A stretch of 64,000 nt of DNA. Origin: Pedobacter riviphilus (GTDB lineage Bacteria > Bacteroidota > Bacteroidia > Sphingobacteriales > Sphingobacteriaceae). Positions 9,667 to 19,549 of this stretch are shown piece after piece. Within the stretch, counting starts at the first letter, position 1, and every line of letters starts with the position of its first letter. Both the position numbers and the translations under genes were made by a program. The notes beneath the pieces are model-generated. The model was not told where the DNA came from, did not search any database, and saw only the letters and a program-made list of their open reading frames with translations. The DNA lies in the NCBI RefSeq assembly GCF_014692875.1, contig NZ_CP061171.1, positions 186,001 to 250,000 of the forward strand, given 5' to 3'.

Positions 9667-11110
9667 AACCGAGGCTAGGTGACTACAGCAGTATTTCATT
9701 TTTAGGGTTGCAGGCGGCATAATCCCTTGTTTTCTAAACCCGATTGCAGCGAACACGGAGTGCAACGGAGTAAAGCGTAAAGCGGGGCTGTCGACCTCCA
9801 AGCACCACAGGCTACACATTTCCTAACCCTAAAACACTAACATCACTTGAAGCGCAATACTTGTGCAGAACAAAAAGTTCTTTCCCGTTTTGCGCTTTTA
9901 CGCTTCGCTTCCTCGTACCTCGTTGCTGCAGGGTAACGCTGCAACCAGAGCTAGGTGGGCAATACAGTATTTCATTTTTAGGGTTGCAGGCGGCATAATC
10001 CCTTGTTTTCTAAACCCGATTGCAGCGAACACGGAGTGCAACGGAGTAAAGCGTAAAGCGGGGCTGTCGACCTCCAAGCACCACAGGCTACACATTTCCT
10101 AACCCTAAAACACTAACATCACTTGAAGCGCAATACTTGTGCAGAACAAAAAGTTCTTTCCCGTTTTGCGCTTTTACGCTTCGCTTCCTCGTACCTCGTT
10201 GCTGCAGGGTAACGCTTCAACCGGGCTAAGTGGCCACAATAGTATTTCATTTGTTGGGTTGCAAAGAATACGAACCCTTATTCCTAAACCCGATTGCAGC
10301 GAACACGGAGTGTAACGGAGTAAAGCGTAAAGCGGGGCTGTCGACCTCCAAGCACCACAGGCTACACATTTCCTAACCCTAAAACACTAACATCACTTGA
10401 AGCGCAATACTTGTGCAGAACAAAAAGTTCTTTCCCGTTTTGCGCTTCGCTACCTCGTGCCTCGTTGCTGCAGGGTAACGCTGCAACCAGGGCTAGGTGG
10501 GCAATACAGTATTTCATTTGTTGGGTTGCAGGGCGCAAAACCTTTGTTTCTAAACCCGATTGCAGCGAACACGGAGTGCAACGGAGTAAAGCGTAAAGCG
10601 GGGCTGTCGACCTCCAAGCACCACAGGCTACACATTTCCTAACCCTAAAACACTAACATCACTTGAAGCGCAATACTTGTGCAGAACAAAAAGTTCTTTC
10701 CCGTTTTGCGCTTTTACGCTTCGCTTCCTCGTACCTCGTTGCTGCAGGGTAACGCTGCAACCAGAGCTAGGTGGGCAATACAGTATTTCATTTTTAGGGT
10801 TGCAGGCGGCATAATCCCTTGTTTTCTAAACCCGATTGCAGCGAACACGGAGTGCAACGGAGTAAAGCGTAAAGCGGGGCTGCAATTGCCAAGAACCACA
10901 AAGCGCTTATTTCCTAACCCTAAAACACTAACATCGCTTGAAGCGCAATACTTGTGCATAACAAAAAGTTCCTTCCCGTTTTCCGCTTTTACGCTTCGCT
11001 GCCTCGTTCCTCGTTGCTGCAGGGTAACGCTTCAACCGGGGCTAGGTGGCCACAATAGTATTTCATTTGTTGGGTTGCATGCGGCATAATCCCTTGTTTT
11101 CTAAACCCGA
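9667..11110. repeat. tandem array of about five 275-bp units of an inverted-arm intergenic repeat (locus A)
   Basis: The landmark AAACCCGATTGCAGCG recurs at 9736, 10012, 10286, 10552 and 10828, with a truncated last copy at 11103; spacing is 266-276 bp. Each full unit has a small hairpin (AGAAC-AAAAA-GTTCT, first at 9867-9881), a left arm from CCCG to GCTGCAGGG (first at 9884-9933), a centre, and a right arm (first at 9736-9789) that is roughly the reverse complement of the left arm. The array starts mid-unit and ends mid-unit. Copies are almost identical, so the expansion or homogenisation is recent. All frames read through it (for example 9863-10102, 10397-10642, 10679-11089) repeat the same translated block with no family signature and are not counted as genes. 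Confidence 0.9.
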
Positions 11111-11149
11111 TCTGATAGATATTGGTTGAGCGTGGGATATTACTAAAGC

Positions 11150-11335
11150 GTTTCGCCGTTTTTGCAGCAACCTTTGTTAAATAAACCCGGTAGGCGCGTG
11201 CATTCCGATTTAAGCACGTGTTTATGTTATACTTTGGTGTGCTTGCTTGTTTCACAGGTTTCTATCGGGATAAAGCGGATAACGGGACTGCTGCTCCCGA
11301 AGAATTACTGGACGTCCGTTTCCAAAAAAAAAAGA
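11150..11335. repeat. diverged copy of the same repeat family
   Basis: Segments such as GATAAAGCGGATAACGGGAC and the later GAAGAA ... CCGTTTCC keep the order of conserved blocks seen at the right end of the 29.7-30.3 kb units. The small frame at 11162-11347 is inside this relic and is not supported. Nothing else is seen from here to the promoter at 11490. Confidence 0.45.
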
Positions 11336-11489
11336 TATCGTAAGTAACTGCTCGTGTAGAAATACCTTTATAACTGTTTTAATCCGTTTAACTGCTAATG
11401 GCTTAACGCCAAACCCGTGGCCCGATGGTAAGGCTATAATTATATAAACATTTTCGGTAAAAGTATAACATCAGGAAAGGCCATACCGC

Positions 11490-11497
11490 TAGCTTTG
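11490..11497 (+). promoter_or_regulatory. -7 promoter element TAGCTTTG
   Basis: Exact TAnnTTTG match, 20 bp upstream of the DUF3347 gene. It would drive the two-gene copper operon. Confidence 0.45.
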
Positions 11498-11516
11498 TTT
11501 AAAATTTAAACACAAA

Positions 11517-11993
11517 ATGAAGACCTTATTTAAATTATGTGCAATCCAGGTTATTGTACTAATGATGGCTGGCGGTTTATCAGCTCAGGAAAAAGCAGCA
11601 GCGGTTAGCCCACTACAAGCTTATTACGAAGTTAAAGATGCCTTAGTTGGCAGCAATGCAAGTGTAGCTGGTACCAAGGCTACTGCATTCATTAATGCAA
11701 TAAAAGCCAACGAAAAAACCAATGCTTCGAAAGTATTGCGCGATAAAATATTATTTGATGCAGAGCACATTGCCGAGAGTAAAGATATAGAACACCAAAG
11801 AGATCATTTTACTTCTTTATCAACCGATTTTTATGCTTTGGTAAAAGCGGTAAAACTGAATGATAAGCCTGTTTATTACGCTTATTGCCCCATGAAAAAA
11901 AGCTATTGGTTAAGCGAAGGCGAGGCAATAAAGAACCCATATTATGGGAATAAAATGTTAACTTGTGGTAAGGTTGCCGAAGTGCTTAAATAA
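11517..11993 (+). CDS. DUF3347 periplasmic protein, copper-associated
   Basis: The 158-residue protein has a signal peptide (about 1-23, ending LSA/Q) and a DUF3347 domain: an alpha-helical first part (YYEVKDALVGSN) and the conserved C-terminal block YAYCPMKKSYWLS ... NPYYGNKMLTCG, whose Cys and Met residues suit soft-metal binding. DUF3347 occurs alone or attached to CusB-type efflux adaptors and is typical of copper/silver loci in Bacteroidota. It ends 16 bp before the multicopper oxidase, so the two are probably one operon, with this protein acting as a periplasmic copper binder or chaperone (inference). Confidence 0.85.
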   Translation: MKTLFKLCAIQVIVLMMAGGLSAQEKAAAVSPLQAYYEVKDALVGSNASVAGTKATAFINAIKANEKTNASKVLRDKILFDAEHIAESKDIEHQRDHFTSLSTDFYALVKAVKLNDKPVYYAYCPMKKSYWLSEGEAIKNPYYGNKMLTCGKVAEVLK

Positions 11994-12009
11994 AAACACA
12001 AGCCACAAA

Positions 12010-14301
12010 ATGAAGTTTATTTTAGTTTGTTGCCTTAGTATTTTGCTCAGTAGTTTTGCTTTTGGCCAACATCAGCACAACGAGGTAAAAGCGGCCGACC
12101 CTAAAAAAGCCCCCCAAAAAGGTAACGATTTAGAAACTTTAAGTAACAACAAGCCACCAAGGGTGGTACGTTATGATTTGTACATTGCCGATACAACGGT
12201 AACTTTTGGCGGGAAAGCTAAAAGAGCCATTGCGGTTAACGGGCAGATACCTATGCCAACGCTAACCTTTACCGAGGGCGATACAGCAGAAATACATGTG
12301 CACAACAGGCTAAAAGAATCAACTTCATTGCATTGGCATGGGCTATTTTTGCCCAATCGGTATGATGGTGTTCCGTATTTAACGCAAATGCCTATTGAAA
12401 CCAATAAAACCCATGTTTACCGTTTCCCTATTATACAGAACGGTACCCATTGGTACCATAGCCATTCGGGCCTGCAGGAGCAAATTGGGATGTATGGCGC
12501 AATGATCTTAAATAAAAGAAAAGAGCCCGCTATACCTACTGTACCTGTTGTTTTAAGTGAATGGACAAATATGATGCCCCACGAGGTGGACAGGCGATTG
12601 CACAATGCCAATGATTGGTTCGCCATAAAAAAAGGTACAACACAAAGTTATGCCGAAGCCATAAAAAGCGGACACTTTAAGACCAAGCTCACCAACGAGC
12701 TGAAACGGATGACTGCCATGGATGTGAGTGATGTGTATTATGAAGCATTTTTAGTAAACGGAAAAAATCAATATCAGGTGCCAAACCACCTCAAAGCAGG
12801 CGATAAGGTAAGGTTGCGTATTGCTAACGGAGGGGCATCTACCTATTTCTGGCTCACTTATGCTGGTGGTAAAATAACGGTAGTGGCCAATGATGGTAAC
12901 GATGTAACGCCTGTAGAAGTAGACAGGCTGATTATTGCCGTTTCCGAAACCTATGATGTAATGGTAACCATCCCCGAAAATAAAAGTTACGAGTTTTTGG
13001 TAACACCTGAAGACCGTACCAAATCGGCTTCATTATGGCTGGGTAGTGGACAAAAAGTGCCGGCTCAAAAATTGCCCAAATTGAAATATTTCGAAGGCAT
13101 GAAAATGATGAACGAAATGATGGATATGAACGGTAATCTGGTGCAGATGGAAGGCATGAAAATGCAAAATCAGGTGATGGATATGAATACCGTGATGTAT
13201 GCTGAGCTGGATGATGCGGGAGCAGATACTGTAGTTGCTGATGCCCATAAAGGCCATAATATGGGGGGTAACCATAACATGAAGGGGCCCATCAAAACAT
13301 TAAATTACGATATGTTGCGCTCGCCCGAAAAAACGGTTTTGCCTAAAGCCCCAACCCGTGAAATGGAGTTTCAGTTAACGGGCAACATGAACCGTTATGT
13401 GTGGACTTTAGATAATAAAACCATCTCTGAGGAAGATAAAATCCTCATCAAAAAGGGCGAAAACCTGCGGATCATTTTATATAACAACAGTATGATGCGC
13501 CACCCTATGCACCTGCATGGGCACGATTTTAGGGTAATTAATGGCCAGGGGGATTATGCTCCTTTAAAAAATGTACTCGATATTATGCCCATGGAGCGTG
13601 ATACGATTGAGTTCAGTGCTTCTGAAAGTGGCGACTGGTTTTTTCACTGCCATATTTTGTACCACATGATGAGTGGGATGGGTAAAATTTTCAGCTATGA
13701 AAACTCGCCGCTAAATCCCGAAATCCCAAACCCTAAACTGGCACAGCGAAAACTTTTTGCCGATGACAGGATGTTTCATTTTATGGCCGAAAATGATTTT
13801 GCCAGCAATGGAAACGACGGTATGGCCATGTTGGCCAATACACGGTGGAGTATTGGAACCGAGTGGCGCTTAGGTTATAATAAAATGCACGGCTTTGAAA
13901 CCGAAACCCATATTGGCCGGTATATAGACAGGATGCAGTGGCTAATGCCTTTTGTGGGGTTCGATTGGCGCTACCGAAAAATGGAAGTTGGCGAACAGGA
14001 AAGCAATATTTTTGGCCAAAAAAGCACCAAGGATAAAAGAAGTATGTTTAGTTTGGGGCTAGCCTATACCTTGCCTATGTTGGTAGTAGCGCAGGCAGAA
14101 GTGTACCATGATGGTAATGTGCGTTTACAGTTAATGCGCGAAGATATACCGATTTCTAAGCGATTAAGGGCTAGTTTTATGGTAAACAGCGATAAAGAAT
14201 TTATGGGCGGACTTAAATTTATTACCACAAAATACATGGGTATTTCTGCGCACTATGATAGCGATATGGGTTTTGGCGCAGGCTTAACGCTTAATTATTA
14301 A
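12010..14301 (+). CDS. multicopper oxidase (CopA/PcoA type) with C-terminal barrel-like extension
   Basis: The 763-residue protein starts at the ATG at 12010, which gives a clean signal peptide (1-20); the longer frame from 11965 overlaps the preceding gene. Cupredoxin copper sites are complete: HWHG (H108, H110), HWYHSHSG (H147, H150, H152), HPMHLHGH (about 498-505) and HCHILYHMMSGM (about 546-557). A Met/His-rich insert lies at about 363-430 (many MxxM and HxxM steps), as in copper-tolerance oxidases that oxidise Cu(I). After about residue 580 comes a 180-residue extension of alternating aromatic and polar strands (IGTEWRLGYNKM, MSMF-like steps, AGLTLNY end) that resembles CopB/PcoB outer-membrane barrels. 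It likely detoxifies periplasmic copper; the extension may anchor it to the outer membrane. Confidence 0.92.
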   Translation: MKFILVCCLSILLSSFAFGQHQHNEVKAADPKKAPQKGNDLETLSNNKPPRVVRYDLYIADTTVTFGGKAKRAIAVNGQIPMPTLTFTEGDTAEIHVHNRLKESTSLHWHGLFLPNRYDGVPYLTQMPIETNKTHVYRFPIIQNGTHWYHSHSGLQEQIGMYGAMILNKRKEPAIPTVPVVLSEWTNMMPHEVDRRLHNANDWFAIKKGTTQSYAEAIKSGHFKTKLTNELKRMTAMDVSDVYYEAFLVNGKNQYQVPNHLKAGDKVRLRIANGGASTYFWLTYAGGKITVVANDGNDVTPVEVDRLIIAVSETYDVMVTIPENKSYEFLVTPEDRTKSASLWLGSGQKVPAQKLPKLKYFEGMKMMNEMMDMNGNLVQMEGMKMQNQVMDMNTVMYAELDDAGADTVVADAHKGHNMGGNHNMKGPIKTLNYDMLRSPEKTVLPKAPTREMEFQLTGNMNRYVWTLDNKTISEEDKILIKKGENLRIILYNNSMMRHPMHLHGHDFRVINGQGDYAPLKNVLDIMPMERDTIEFSASESGDWFFHCHILYHMMSGMGKIFSYENSPLNPEIPNPKLAQRKLFADDRMFHFMAENDFASNGNDGMAMLANTRWSIGTEWRLGYNKMHGFETETHIGRYIDRMQWLMPFVGFDWRYRKMEVGEQESNIFGQKSTKDKRSMFSLGLAYTLPMLVVAQAEVYHDGNVRLQLMREDIPISKRLRASFMVNSDKEFMGGLKFITTKYMGISAHYDSDMGFGAGLTLNY

Positions 14302-14302
14302 G

Positions 14303-15262
14303 CTAACCATTGGTGATCTCCCTCAGTAACTTGTCGCATTCGGCAAAGGCATTATACAGATATTTATTGCGGTGTTTTTCGCCCTGACCGCTAAAAGAAA
14401 CTGATTTCATAATGAGGCCCTGCATCCATTGTTTGGTTTGTTTGCAATAAGCCTGGTCTTCGGTTCTTAGGTAATTAAAAGTATTAAACCTGTTGTAGCA
14501 GGCCATGCGGTCTTTAAAATCGACCAGGTAAGCGATACTTCCCAATACATCGCAATTGTACCAGTTAAAGGTATGGTTGGGGTCGATGGTTTTTTTGCTG
14601 CTAATGGCGTACATATTCATATCGGTGAGGCAATACCTTACCTGCTCTACAATTTTCACGGCCAGTTCGGTATCCGTAAGGTGCCCGGCTTCGAATGCAT
14701 ACCTGATCTGTTCGAGTGTACCTGTTACGGTATCTTTAGACCATATTTCGGTGCTTGGTATTTCCAAATATGTGGCATGCAGCTCTTGCGAAATTTTAAT
14801 AATCTCATCGGATAAGAAGGAAGAGCTGAACGGCATTTCCAGGTTGTTTGCGCTATTTGCCCAAAAGAACAGTTTAAAACTGGTGAGTTCAGGATACTTG
14901 AAAAAATGAAATAAAGGAATATCGTCAGTAGTAATGGTGATGTGTTTCTTGTTGCTGTTCTTGATGGCTTTTATATTGTCCAGTAAATTCCGGAGATAGC
15001 CAATCATATCTAAATCTTCATTTACACTTAAATAGCTAAAAGTAACCGATAACGATTGTTTCGGGCTGTACAGAAACGGGACATCAAAACAATCGGAAAG
15101 CTTGATGATCTGCTGGAAAGTAAGGTTGCTATCCCCCCTGATTTTCTTATAGGCCTCATTGGTACTTATTCCCAATTCTTCGGCTACACTCAGCGCCAGG
15201 TTCTGGTATTCGGGCAGGGCCGCTCTGATGGCCTGAAAAAATAATGCTTGCTGATTATCCAT
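14303..15262 (-). CDS. helix-turn-helix transcriptional regulator, unknown regulon
   Basis: The 319-residue protein has an N-terminal region (about 8-60) reading ALSVAEELGISTNEAYKKIRG, consistent with a Cro/cI-type HTH, followed by about 250 residues with no motif I recognise (WxxN, YLVDFKDRMACYNRF). It fits a group of long Bacteroidota regulators with an HTH head and an uncharacterised effector half. It converges on the copper oxidase with one base between stops, and it is divergent from the lipoprotein gene at 15469, which it may control. I cannot name its signal. Confidence 0.6.
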   Translation of the reverse strand: MDNQQALFFQAIRAALPEYQNLALSVAEELGISTNEAYKKIRGDSNLTFQQIIKLSDCFDVPFLYSPKQSLSVTFSYLSVNEDLDMIGYLRNLLDNIKAIKNSNKKHITITTDDIPLFHFFKYPELTSFKLFFWANSANNLEMPFSSSFLSDEIIKISQELHATYLEIPSTEIWSKDTVTGTLEQIRYAFEAGHLTDTELAVKIVEQVRYCLTDMNMYAISSKKTIDPNHTFNWYNCDVLGSIAYLVDFKDRMACYNRFNTFNYLRTEDQAYCKQTKQWMQGLIMKSVSFSGQGEKHRNKYLYNAFAECDKLLREITNG

Positions 15263-15468
15263 AAAGATTAATTTATTAATGAAATCTGAATGTTTTTAAT
15301 AATCGAATGGATTATTATCAGGTGTTAATGTAAAGAATATAATTTATAATTACATTATAGGTGTATAAATTTCTTTTAGAATTAATTTTTTTATTTGGTG
15401 TAATCTTTAAGGATAATTGAGCATTGCGGAGTGTTTTAGATTTGATAAACAATTTAAAATACATCAAA

Positions 15469-16116
15469 ATGAATATGCTAATCTCAAACTCAATTCAACC
15501 TAATGCCAACGATAATAGGCTGAATAATAACTTCCGCTGCTTTAGGCAGGCTATCTGTGTTATCACAATCTGCCTATTGTTTTCGGGCTGCGCTTCTTTT
15601 TCTGACAGGCCCATTAGGCGCCATAAGGTTAAGCTGGACAAAGACGAGGTATCAAAACTTTCAGGTACCTACCAGTTATTTCCTGATTTAACCTATAAAA
15701 AGAATGGGGTGGCCGAGACACTTAGTTATCAGCCTACAACCGAGCACTTTCATCAATATATCAGCAAACGTGGAATATATTTTAAGCCTTCTGAAAATGT
15801 GACCGTTGATGTAAAGGTGATGGACAATAACCAAATCGGTTTTCACTTTAAAAAGGACAGTATAATTGTAGATAGTGTAATTCTATCGGCCAGGCTACAA
15901 TCGAGAGGTTTACTGCTTTTAGGAAACAAGTATGTCGAATTTCAGGGTGTACCTTACATTTTAGGCGGTTCAAAAAGTGAGAAGACACGGATTGGACTGG
16001 CTAGCGATGGGGGACTTATTTTAAATCATGCCTACGACAATTCTGGTGCGCTTTTACTGCTTATCGGTGCAGGTCTTTCTTACGATTCTGCTTATCATTT
16101 TAAAAGAATTAAATAA
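15469..16116 (+). CDS. exported lipoprotein, unknown function
   Basis: The start at ATG 15469 is preferred over the upstream GTG at 15424. The 215-residue product has an N-terminal polar tail, a hydrophobic stretch and a lipobox (LFSGC), so it should be lipidated and envelope-anchored. The body has no family signature that I recognise; beta-rich segments (FHFKKDSIIVDSVILSARL) suggest a small beta-fold. It is followed after 7 bp by a small outer-membrane-like protein and then by another, forming a three-gene cluster. The divergent HTH gene could be its regulator. Confidence 0.7.
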   Translation: MNMLISNSIQPNANDNRLNNNFRCFRQAICVITICLLFSGCASFSDRPIRRHKVKLDKDEVSKLSGTYQLFPDLTYKKNGVAETLSYQPTTEHFHQYISKRGIYFKPSENVTVDVKVMDNNQIGFHFKKDSIIVDSVILSARLQSRGLLLLGNKYVEFQGVPYILGGSKSEKTRIGLASDGGLILNHAYDNSGALLLLIGAGLSYDSAYHFKRIK

Positions 16117-16123
16117 TACAGCT

Positions 16124-16674
16124 ATGAAAAAGATTATTTTATTATCGGTTTTAACCTTGTTGGGCAATGTTGTTAAAGCGCAAAGAAATGTTGATGATTT
16201 TTTTAATCCACTAAGTTTTGGTCTCGAATTGGGTGCTGCAACCTTACAAAAACCCTTGGTTTCGGGCTTTATCGCATACAACAAACCGGGTTCTTACCTT
16301 AAGTTTAAAATATCTTCTGTAATGCAGGAGAGCTATGAAGTGAATGTAAATGGAGAAGAAACAACTATGCCGGGTTTTTCTGAAGTAGCACTGATGTTAG
16401 GTAGGCGGGTTAAGATCAATTCCAATCATAGGTTTGAATTTGGTGGGGGTGTAGCACTAATTGCAGATCTGAAAAAGTACGATGAGTCGAATAGTGATAC
16501 CAAAAGGGATAAAATTATACAAAAAACTCGGTGGGACTTGTTGCTGAAGCCAAGTATATATTCCGTTTTGTTGATGGTGTAGGAATTTCTTTATCAGTGA
16601 ATGGCAATGCAAACAGGCAAAAAACTTTTGCAACGGCAGGTTTAGGTGTGGTATTTGGTTCCAAAATGCTTTAA
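16124..16674 (+). pseudogene. small outer-membrane beta-barrel-like protein, frameshifted
   Basis: The frame from ATG 16124 has a signal peptide (ending VVKA/Q) and barrel-like strands, but runs to a premature end at 16582 in sequence that no longer looks like a barrel. In the next frame the reading VGLVAEAKYIFRF ... GLGVVFGSKML continues to 16674 and supplies the missing final strands. The switch falls at an A6 run (16521-16526); one more A restores a 183-residue protein. This is either a sequencing deletion, a contingency tract or a recent mutation. The next gene starts 4 bp after the restored stop, as expected of an operon. Confidence 0.75.
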
Positions 16675-16678
16675 TAAT

Positions 16679-17257
16679 ATGCAAAAACATGTTTTAACCT
16701 TATTACTCGTTTGCATTAACGTTTTTGTTTTTGCACAGCAGGATACCTTACATAAAAATCATCGATTTTATTATGGCATAGGTTTGAGCGGAGGTAAGGG
16801 TACTGAAGATGGCGGCTACGGTGAGCTTCATATTTATTTGCAGCGTAAAACCAATTATATCGCATTTAAATCATCAGGTATTTCGAAATTCGAGCTTTTT
16901 GGCGATGAGCCTAATCCCAGCATTTCTGATGTTGGGATTATTGTGGGTAAAAGCTATAGTTTCGATCGCTATTTCAACCTGAAGTTTGGTGCAGGGCTGG
17001 CATTTACGGAGCAGATATCAAGAGGCGCATTTTTGTACAATACCTGCAAGTCTATGTTTTGCCTGCTCGATCATGATGTTTATGAAACTATTGCCACCCG
17101 AACGATCGGTGTTCCATTAGAAGTAAAGACCAGTTTTTTAGTTGGGAGGGCTGCAGCGTTAACCATTGGGATAAGTGCAAATCTAAATGGCGCTAAGAAC
17201 TTTTGTGGATTTTCAGTTGGTGTTACATTAGGGCGTTTGAGAGATAGGGCGAGGTGA
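16679..17257 (+). CDS. small outer-membrane beta-barrel-like protein, unknown function
   Basis: The start at ATG 16679 gives a 192-residue protein with a signal peptide (ending VFA/Q) and a run of amphipathic strands (RFYYGIGLSGGKG, NLKFGAGLAFTE, GFSVGVTLGRL). Three cysteines (two in NTCKSMFCL, one in NFCGF) could form a disulfide in the periplasm. It resembles the preceding gene in design, so the pair may be paralogues. Function is not recognised. 17258-17445 holds no gene. Confidence 0.7.
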   Translation: MQKHVLTLLLVCINVFVFAQQDTLHKNHRFYYGIGLSGGKGTEDGGYGELHIYLQRKTNYIAFKSSGISKFELFGDEPNPSISDVGIIVGKSYSFDRYFNLKFGAGLAFTEQISRGAFLYNTCKSMFCLLDHDVYETIATRTIGVPLEVKTSFLVGRAAALTIGISANLNGAKNFCGFSVGVTLGRLRDRAR

Positions 17258-17445
17258 TCTGGATTATCACATTCACTCATTCTTGCATTTAGAAATTCTG
17301 CTGGATTTTTAATTAATGGCACAGCCTTTTATTGTAAACCTGATGGGAACGGTAGCCCGAGCTTTTTCTGCGAGGCTATAGTGTACAGCAGGGCAGAAAT
17401 TTTTGCTTGCACTAACCTCTGTTTTCCAAACAGAATAAAAAGGAA

Positions 17446-18630
17446 TTAGTGAAAAGAGGTAGCTGGAACTTTAACCTGTTCCGTTACGCCCTGATTACTT
17501 TTGATCAGCCAGAATGCAAAAAATGCGCCTACCAGAGCCATTGCTGCGCCAACGTAAGCCGGCGAGGTATAATCGAAGCCATATACTAACGGAAGGCCGC
17601 CGAAGAAAGCACCGAGCGCATTGCCGATATTAAAACTGGCCTGACTTGCCGAAGCGGCTAACATTTCGGAGCCTTTGGCACTCTGGATCATCAACATCTG
17701 GATAGGGGCGGCCAATGAGAAAGCAACCGCACCGGTAACAAAAGTCATAATTAAAGCCAATGGCTGACTTGCGGATACGAAGTGCACAATGGTTAGGGTA
17801 ACAACCATGGTGAGCAATAATGCTGCAGATGCTTTTGCCGGGGAGAATTTGTCGGCCAAACGCCCGCCAATATAATTACCGAACATCATGCCTAAACCAG
17901 CCAGCATTAATATATAAGTTACAGCATTTGGCGAGAAACCGGCAACATCTGTCATTAATGGGGCAATATAACTGTACCAGGTAAATAATCCACCCGTTCC
18001 GATAGAGATCATGAAAATAATGATCCACGCTTCTCTTTTTTTGAAGAAACTTAATTCGGCTTTTAAATCGCGGTTTTTTGTGGCTTCTAAAGCTGGTAGC
18101 CATAATTTTAAACTTAACAAAGTAACCAGGCCAACAAGTACGACAACAGCAAAAGATATGCGCCAAGAAAAGTTATGGCCAATAAAGGTACCCAATGGTA
18201 CGCCTACAATATTGGCAATGGTTAAGCCCATAAACATGAGCGATACGGCTTGAGCTGCTTTCCCTTTTTCGGCTATTCTGCTGGCCACTACCGATCCTAC
18301 GCCAAAAAATGCGCCATGTGGTAAGCCCGAAAGCAATCTGGCAATAAACAGGGTATTAAAAGTTGGGGCAAAAGCAGAGAAAGCATTGAAAACCGTAAAC
18401 ATAATCATCAAAGCAATCAATATCATTTTTGGCGGGTATTTACCAGCAATCATAATCAACAAAGGGGCACCGATTACCACCCCCAGTGCATAGGCTGAAA
18501 TTAAATGTCCAGCCTGCGGGATGGTTACGGCTAAATCTTTCGAGATATCGGGCAATAAGCCCATCATCACAAATTCTGTAATCCCGATGCCTAAACCGCC
18601 TAAAGTGAGTGGAAGTAAATTCTTGTTCAT
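17446..18630 (-). CDS. MFS efflux transporter, AraJ/YdhP-like (DHA1 family)
   Basis: The 394-residue protein has 12 predicted membrane helices. The first helix holds the subgroup signature GITEFVMMGLLPDI, and the A-motif-like loop and helix-4/5 segment (RLLSGLPHGAFFGVGSVVA) match bacterial DHA1 drug or sugar exporters of the AraJ, PbuE and YdhP type. It likely exports small toxic or metabolic compounds by proton antiport; the substrate cannot be called. It is a single gene that faces a repeat-rich region at its 5' end and converges on the envelope cluster. Frames at 17876-18253 are shadows. Confidence 0.88.
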   Translation of the reverse strand: MNKNLLPLTLGGLGIGITEFVMMGLLPDISKDLAVTIPQAGHLISAYALGVVIGAPLLIMIAGKYPPKMILIALMIMFTVFNAFSAFAPTFNTLFIARLLSGLPHGAFFGVGSVVASRIAEKGKAAQAVSLMFMGLTIANIVGVPLGTFIGHNFSWRISFAVVVLVGLVTLLSLKLWLPALEATKNRDLKAELSFFKKREAWIIIFMISIGTGGLFTWYSYIAPLMTDVAGFSPNAVTYILMLAGLGMMFGNYIGGRLADKFSPAKASAALLLTMVVTLTIVHFVSASQPLALIMTFVTGAVAFSLAAPIQMLMIQSAKGSEMLAASASQASFNIGNALGAFFGGLPLVYGFDYTSPAYVGAAMALVGAFFAFWLIKSNQGVTEQVKVPATSFH

Positions 18631-18778
18631 AGTACCCTTAGTGTTAAAATTACACTATGCAAAGGTAAGGCTTTTTTTGGTAGGGGATTGTAAAAATTAG
18701 GCCATTTATAGGTGAGGGGAAATGTGGGGGTGGCATATAATGTGGAATATGTGATAGGATGATTCACTGCTAAATTTC

Positions 18779-19541
18779 TTCATTTCCTAATCACTTAAAT
18801 TCGATTGTTTTGTGTTTACAGGCCAGCCGAAAGAAATTGCTTCGCCGTTCCTCGCAATTGACGAAATACAATCGGATTCAGGTTATACTAAGATACTTTT
18901 CGCATTTGGAGCGCAAGGCCTGTACTAAAGAATAAATTTCTTCCCGTTTTACGCTTTTACGCTTCGCTTCCTCGTACCTCGTTGCTGCAGGGTAGACGCT
19001 TCAACCGGGGCTAGATGGCCAGTGCGGTATTTTATTTGTGGGGTTACAGGGTGCACAAACCCTTGTTTCTAAACCAGATTGAGCGGAATAGCCCGGAGCG
19101 CAGCGAGGACTATAAGCGAAAGCGGGGCTACAAAATGCCAAGAACCACAGACCGCTCATTTCCTGATCACCTAAATTCGATTGTTTTTATACGTCCCTAG
19201 ATCCTCCATCTTATTTTTTTGATTTGGAGCGCAAGGCCTGTACTAAAGAATAAATTTCTTCCCGTTTTGCGCTTTTACGCTTCGCTTCCTCGTACCTCGT
19301 CGCTGCAGGGTAGGCGCTTCAACCGGGGCTAGATGGCCAGTGCGGTATTTTATTTGTGGGGTTGCAGGGTGCACAAACCCTTGTTTCTAAACCAGATTGA
19401 GCGGAATAGCCCGGAGCGCAGCGAGGACTATAAGCGAAAGCGGGGCTACAAAATGCCAAGAACCACAGACCGCTCATTTCCTGATCACCTAAATCCGATT
19501 GTTTTTATACGTCCCTAGATCCTCCATCTTATTTTTTGATT
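18779..19541. repeat. two tandem 317-bp units of the interspersed repeat plus a partial third (locus B)
   Basis: Units begin at ATTTGGAGCGCAAGGCC (18905 and 19222) and end with CCTCCATCTTATTTTTTGA. A truncated unit end (CATTTCCTAATCACTTAAAT) lies at about 18782. Each unit has a hairpin AAGAA-TAAAT-TTCTT (18928-18942), a left arm, a centre with CTTCAACCGGGGCTAGATGG, and a right arm ending AAGCGAAAGCGGGGC. The two units are almost identical, yet differ clearly from locus A. At 18829-18870 another small dispersed repeat (GAAATTGCTTCG ... CTCGCAATT) interrupts. Frames at 19015-19200 and 19333-19518 are the same repeat read twice and are not genes. Confidence 0.88.
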
Positions 19542-19549
19542 TTTCAAAA

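Noticed and set aside
9667..11110. CRISPR array
   Set aside because: The period is about 275 bp and the whole unit is conserved; there are no short direct repeats with unique spacers and no cas genes.
9667..11110. Integron-type attC cassette array
   Set aside because: The units contain no cassette genes and no convincing GTTRRRY/RYYYAAC core pair, and no integrase is present in the window.
9863..11347. Short frames on both strands in the repeat array
   Set aside because: They are the same translated repeat block over and over, out of phase with each other and with no conserved protein pattern.
11965..12009. Upstream start for the multicopper oxidase
   Set aside because: It would overlap the DUF3347 gene and place 15 odd residues before a clean signal peptide starting at 12010.
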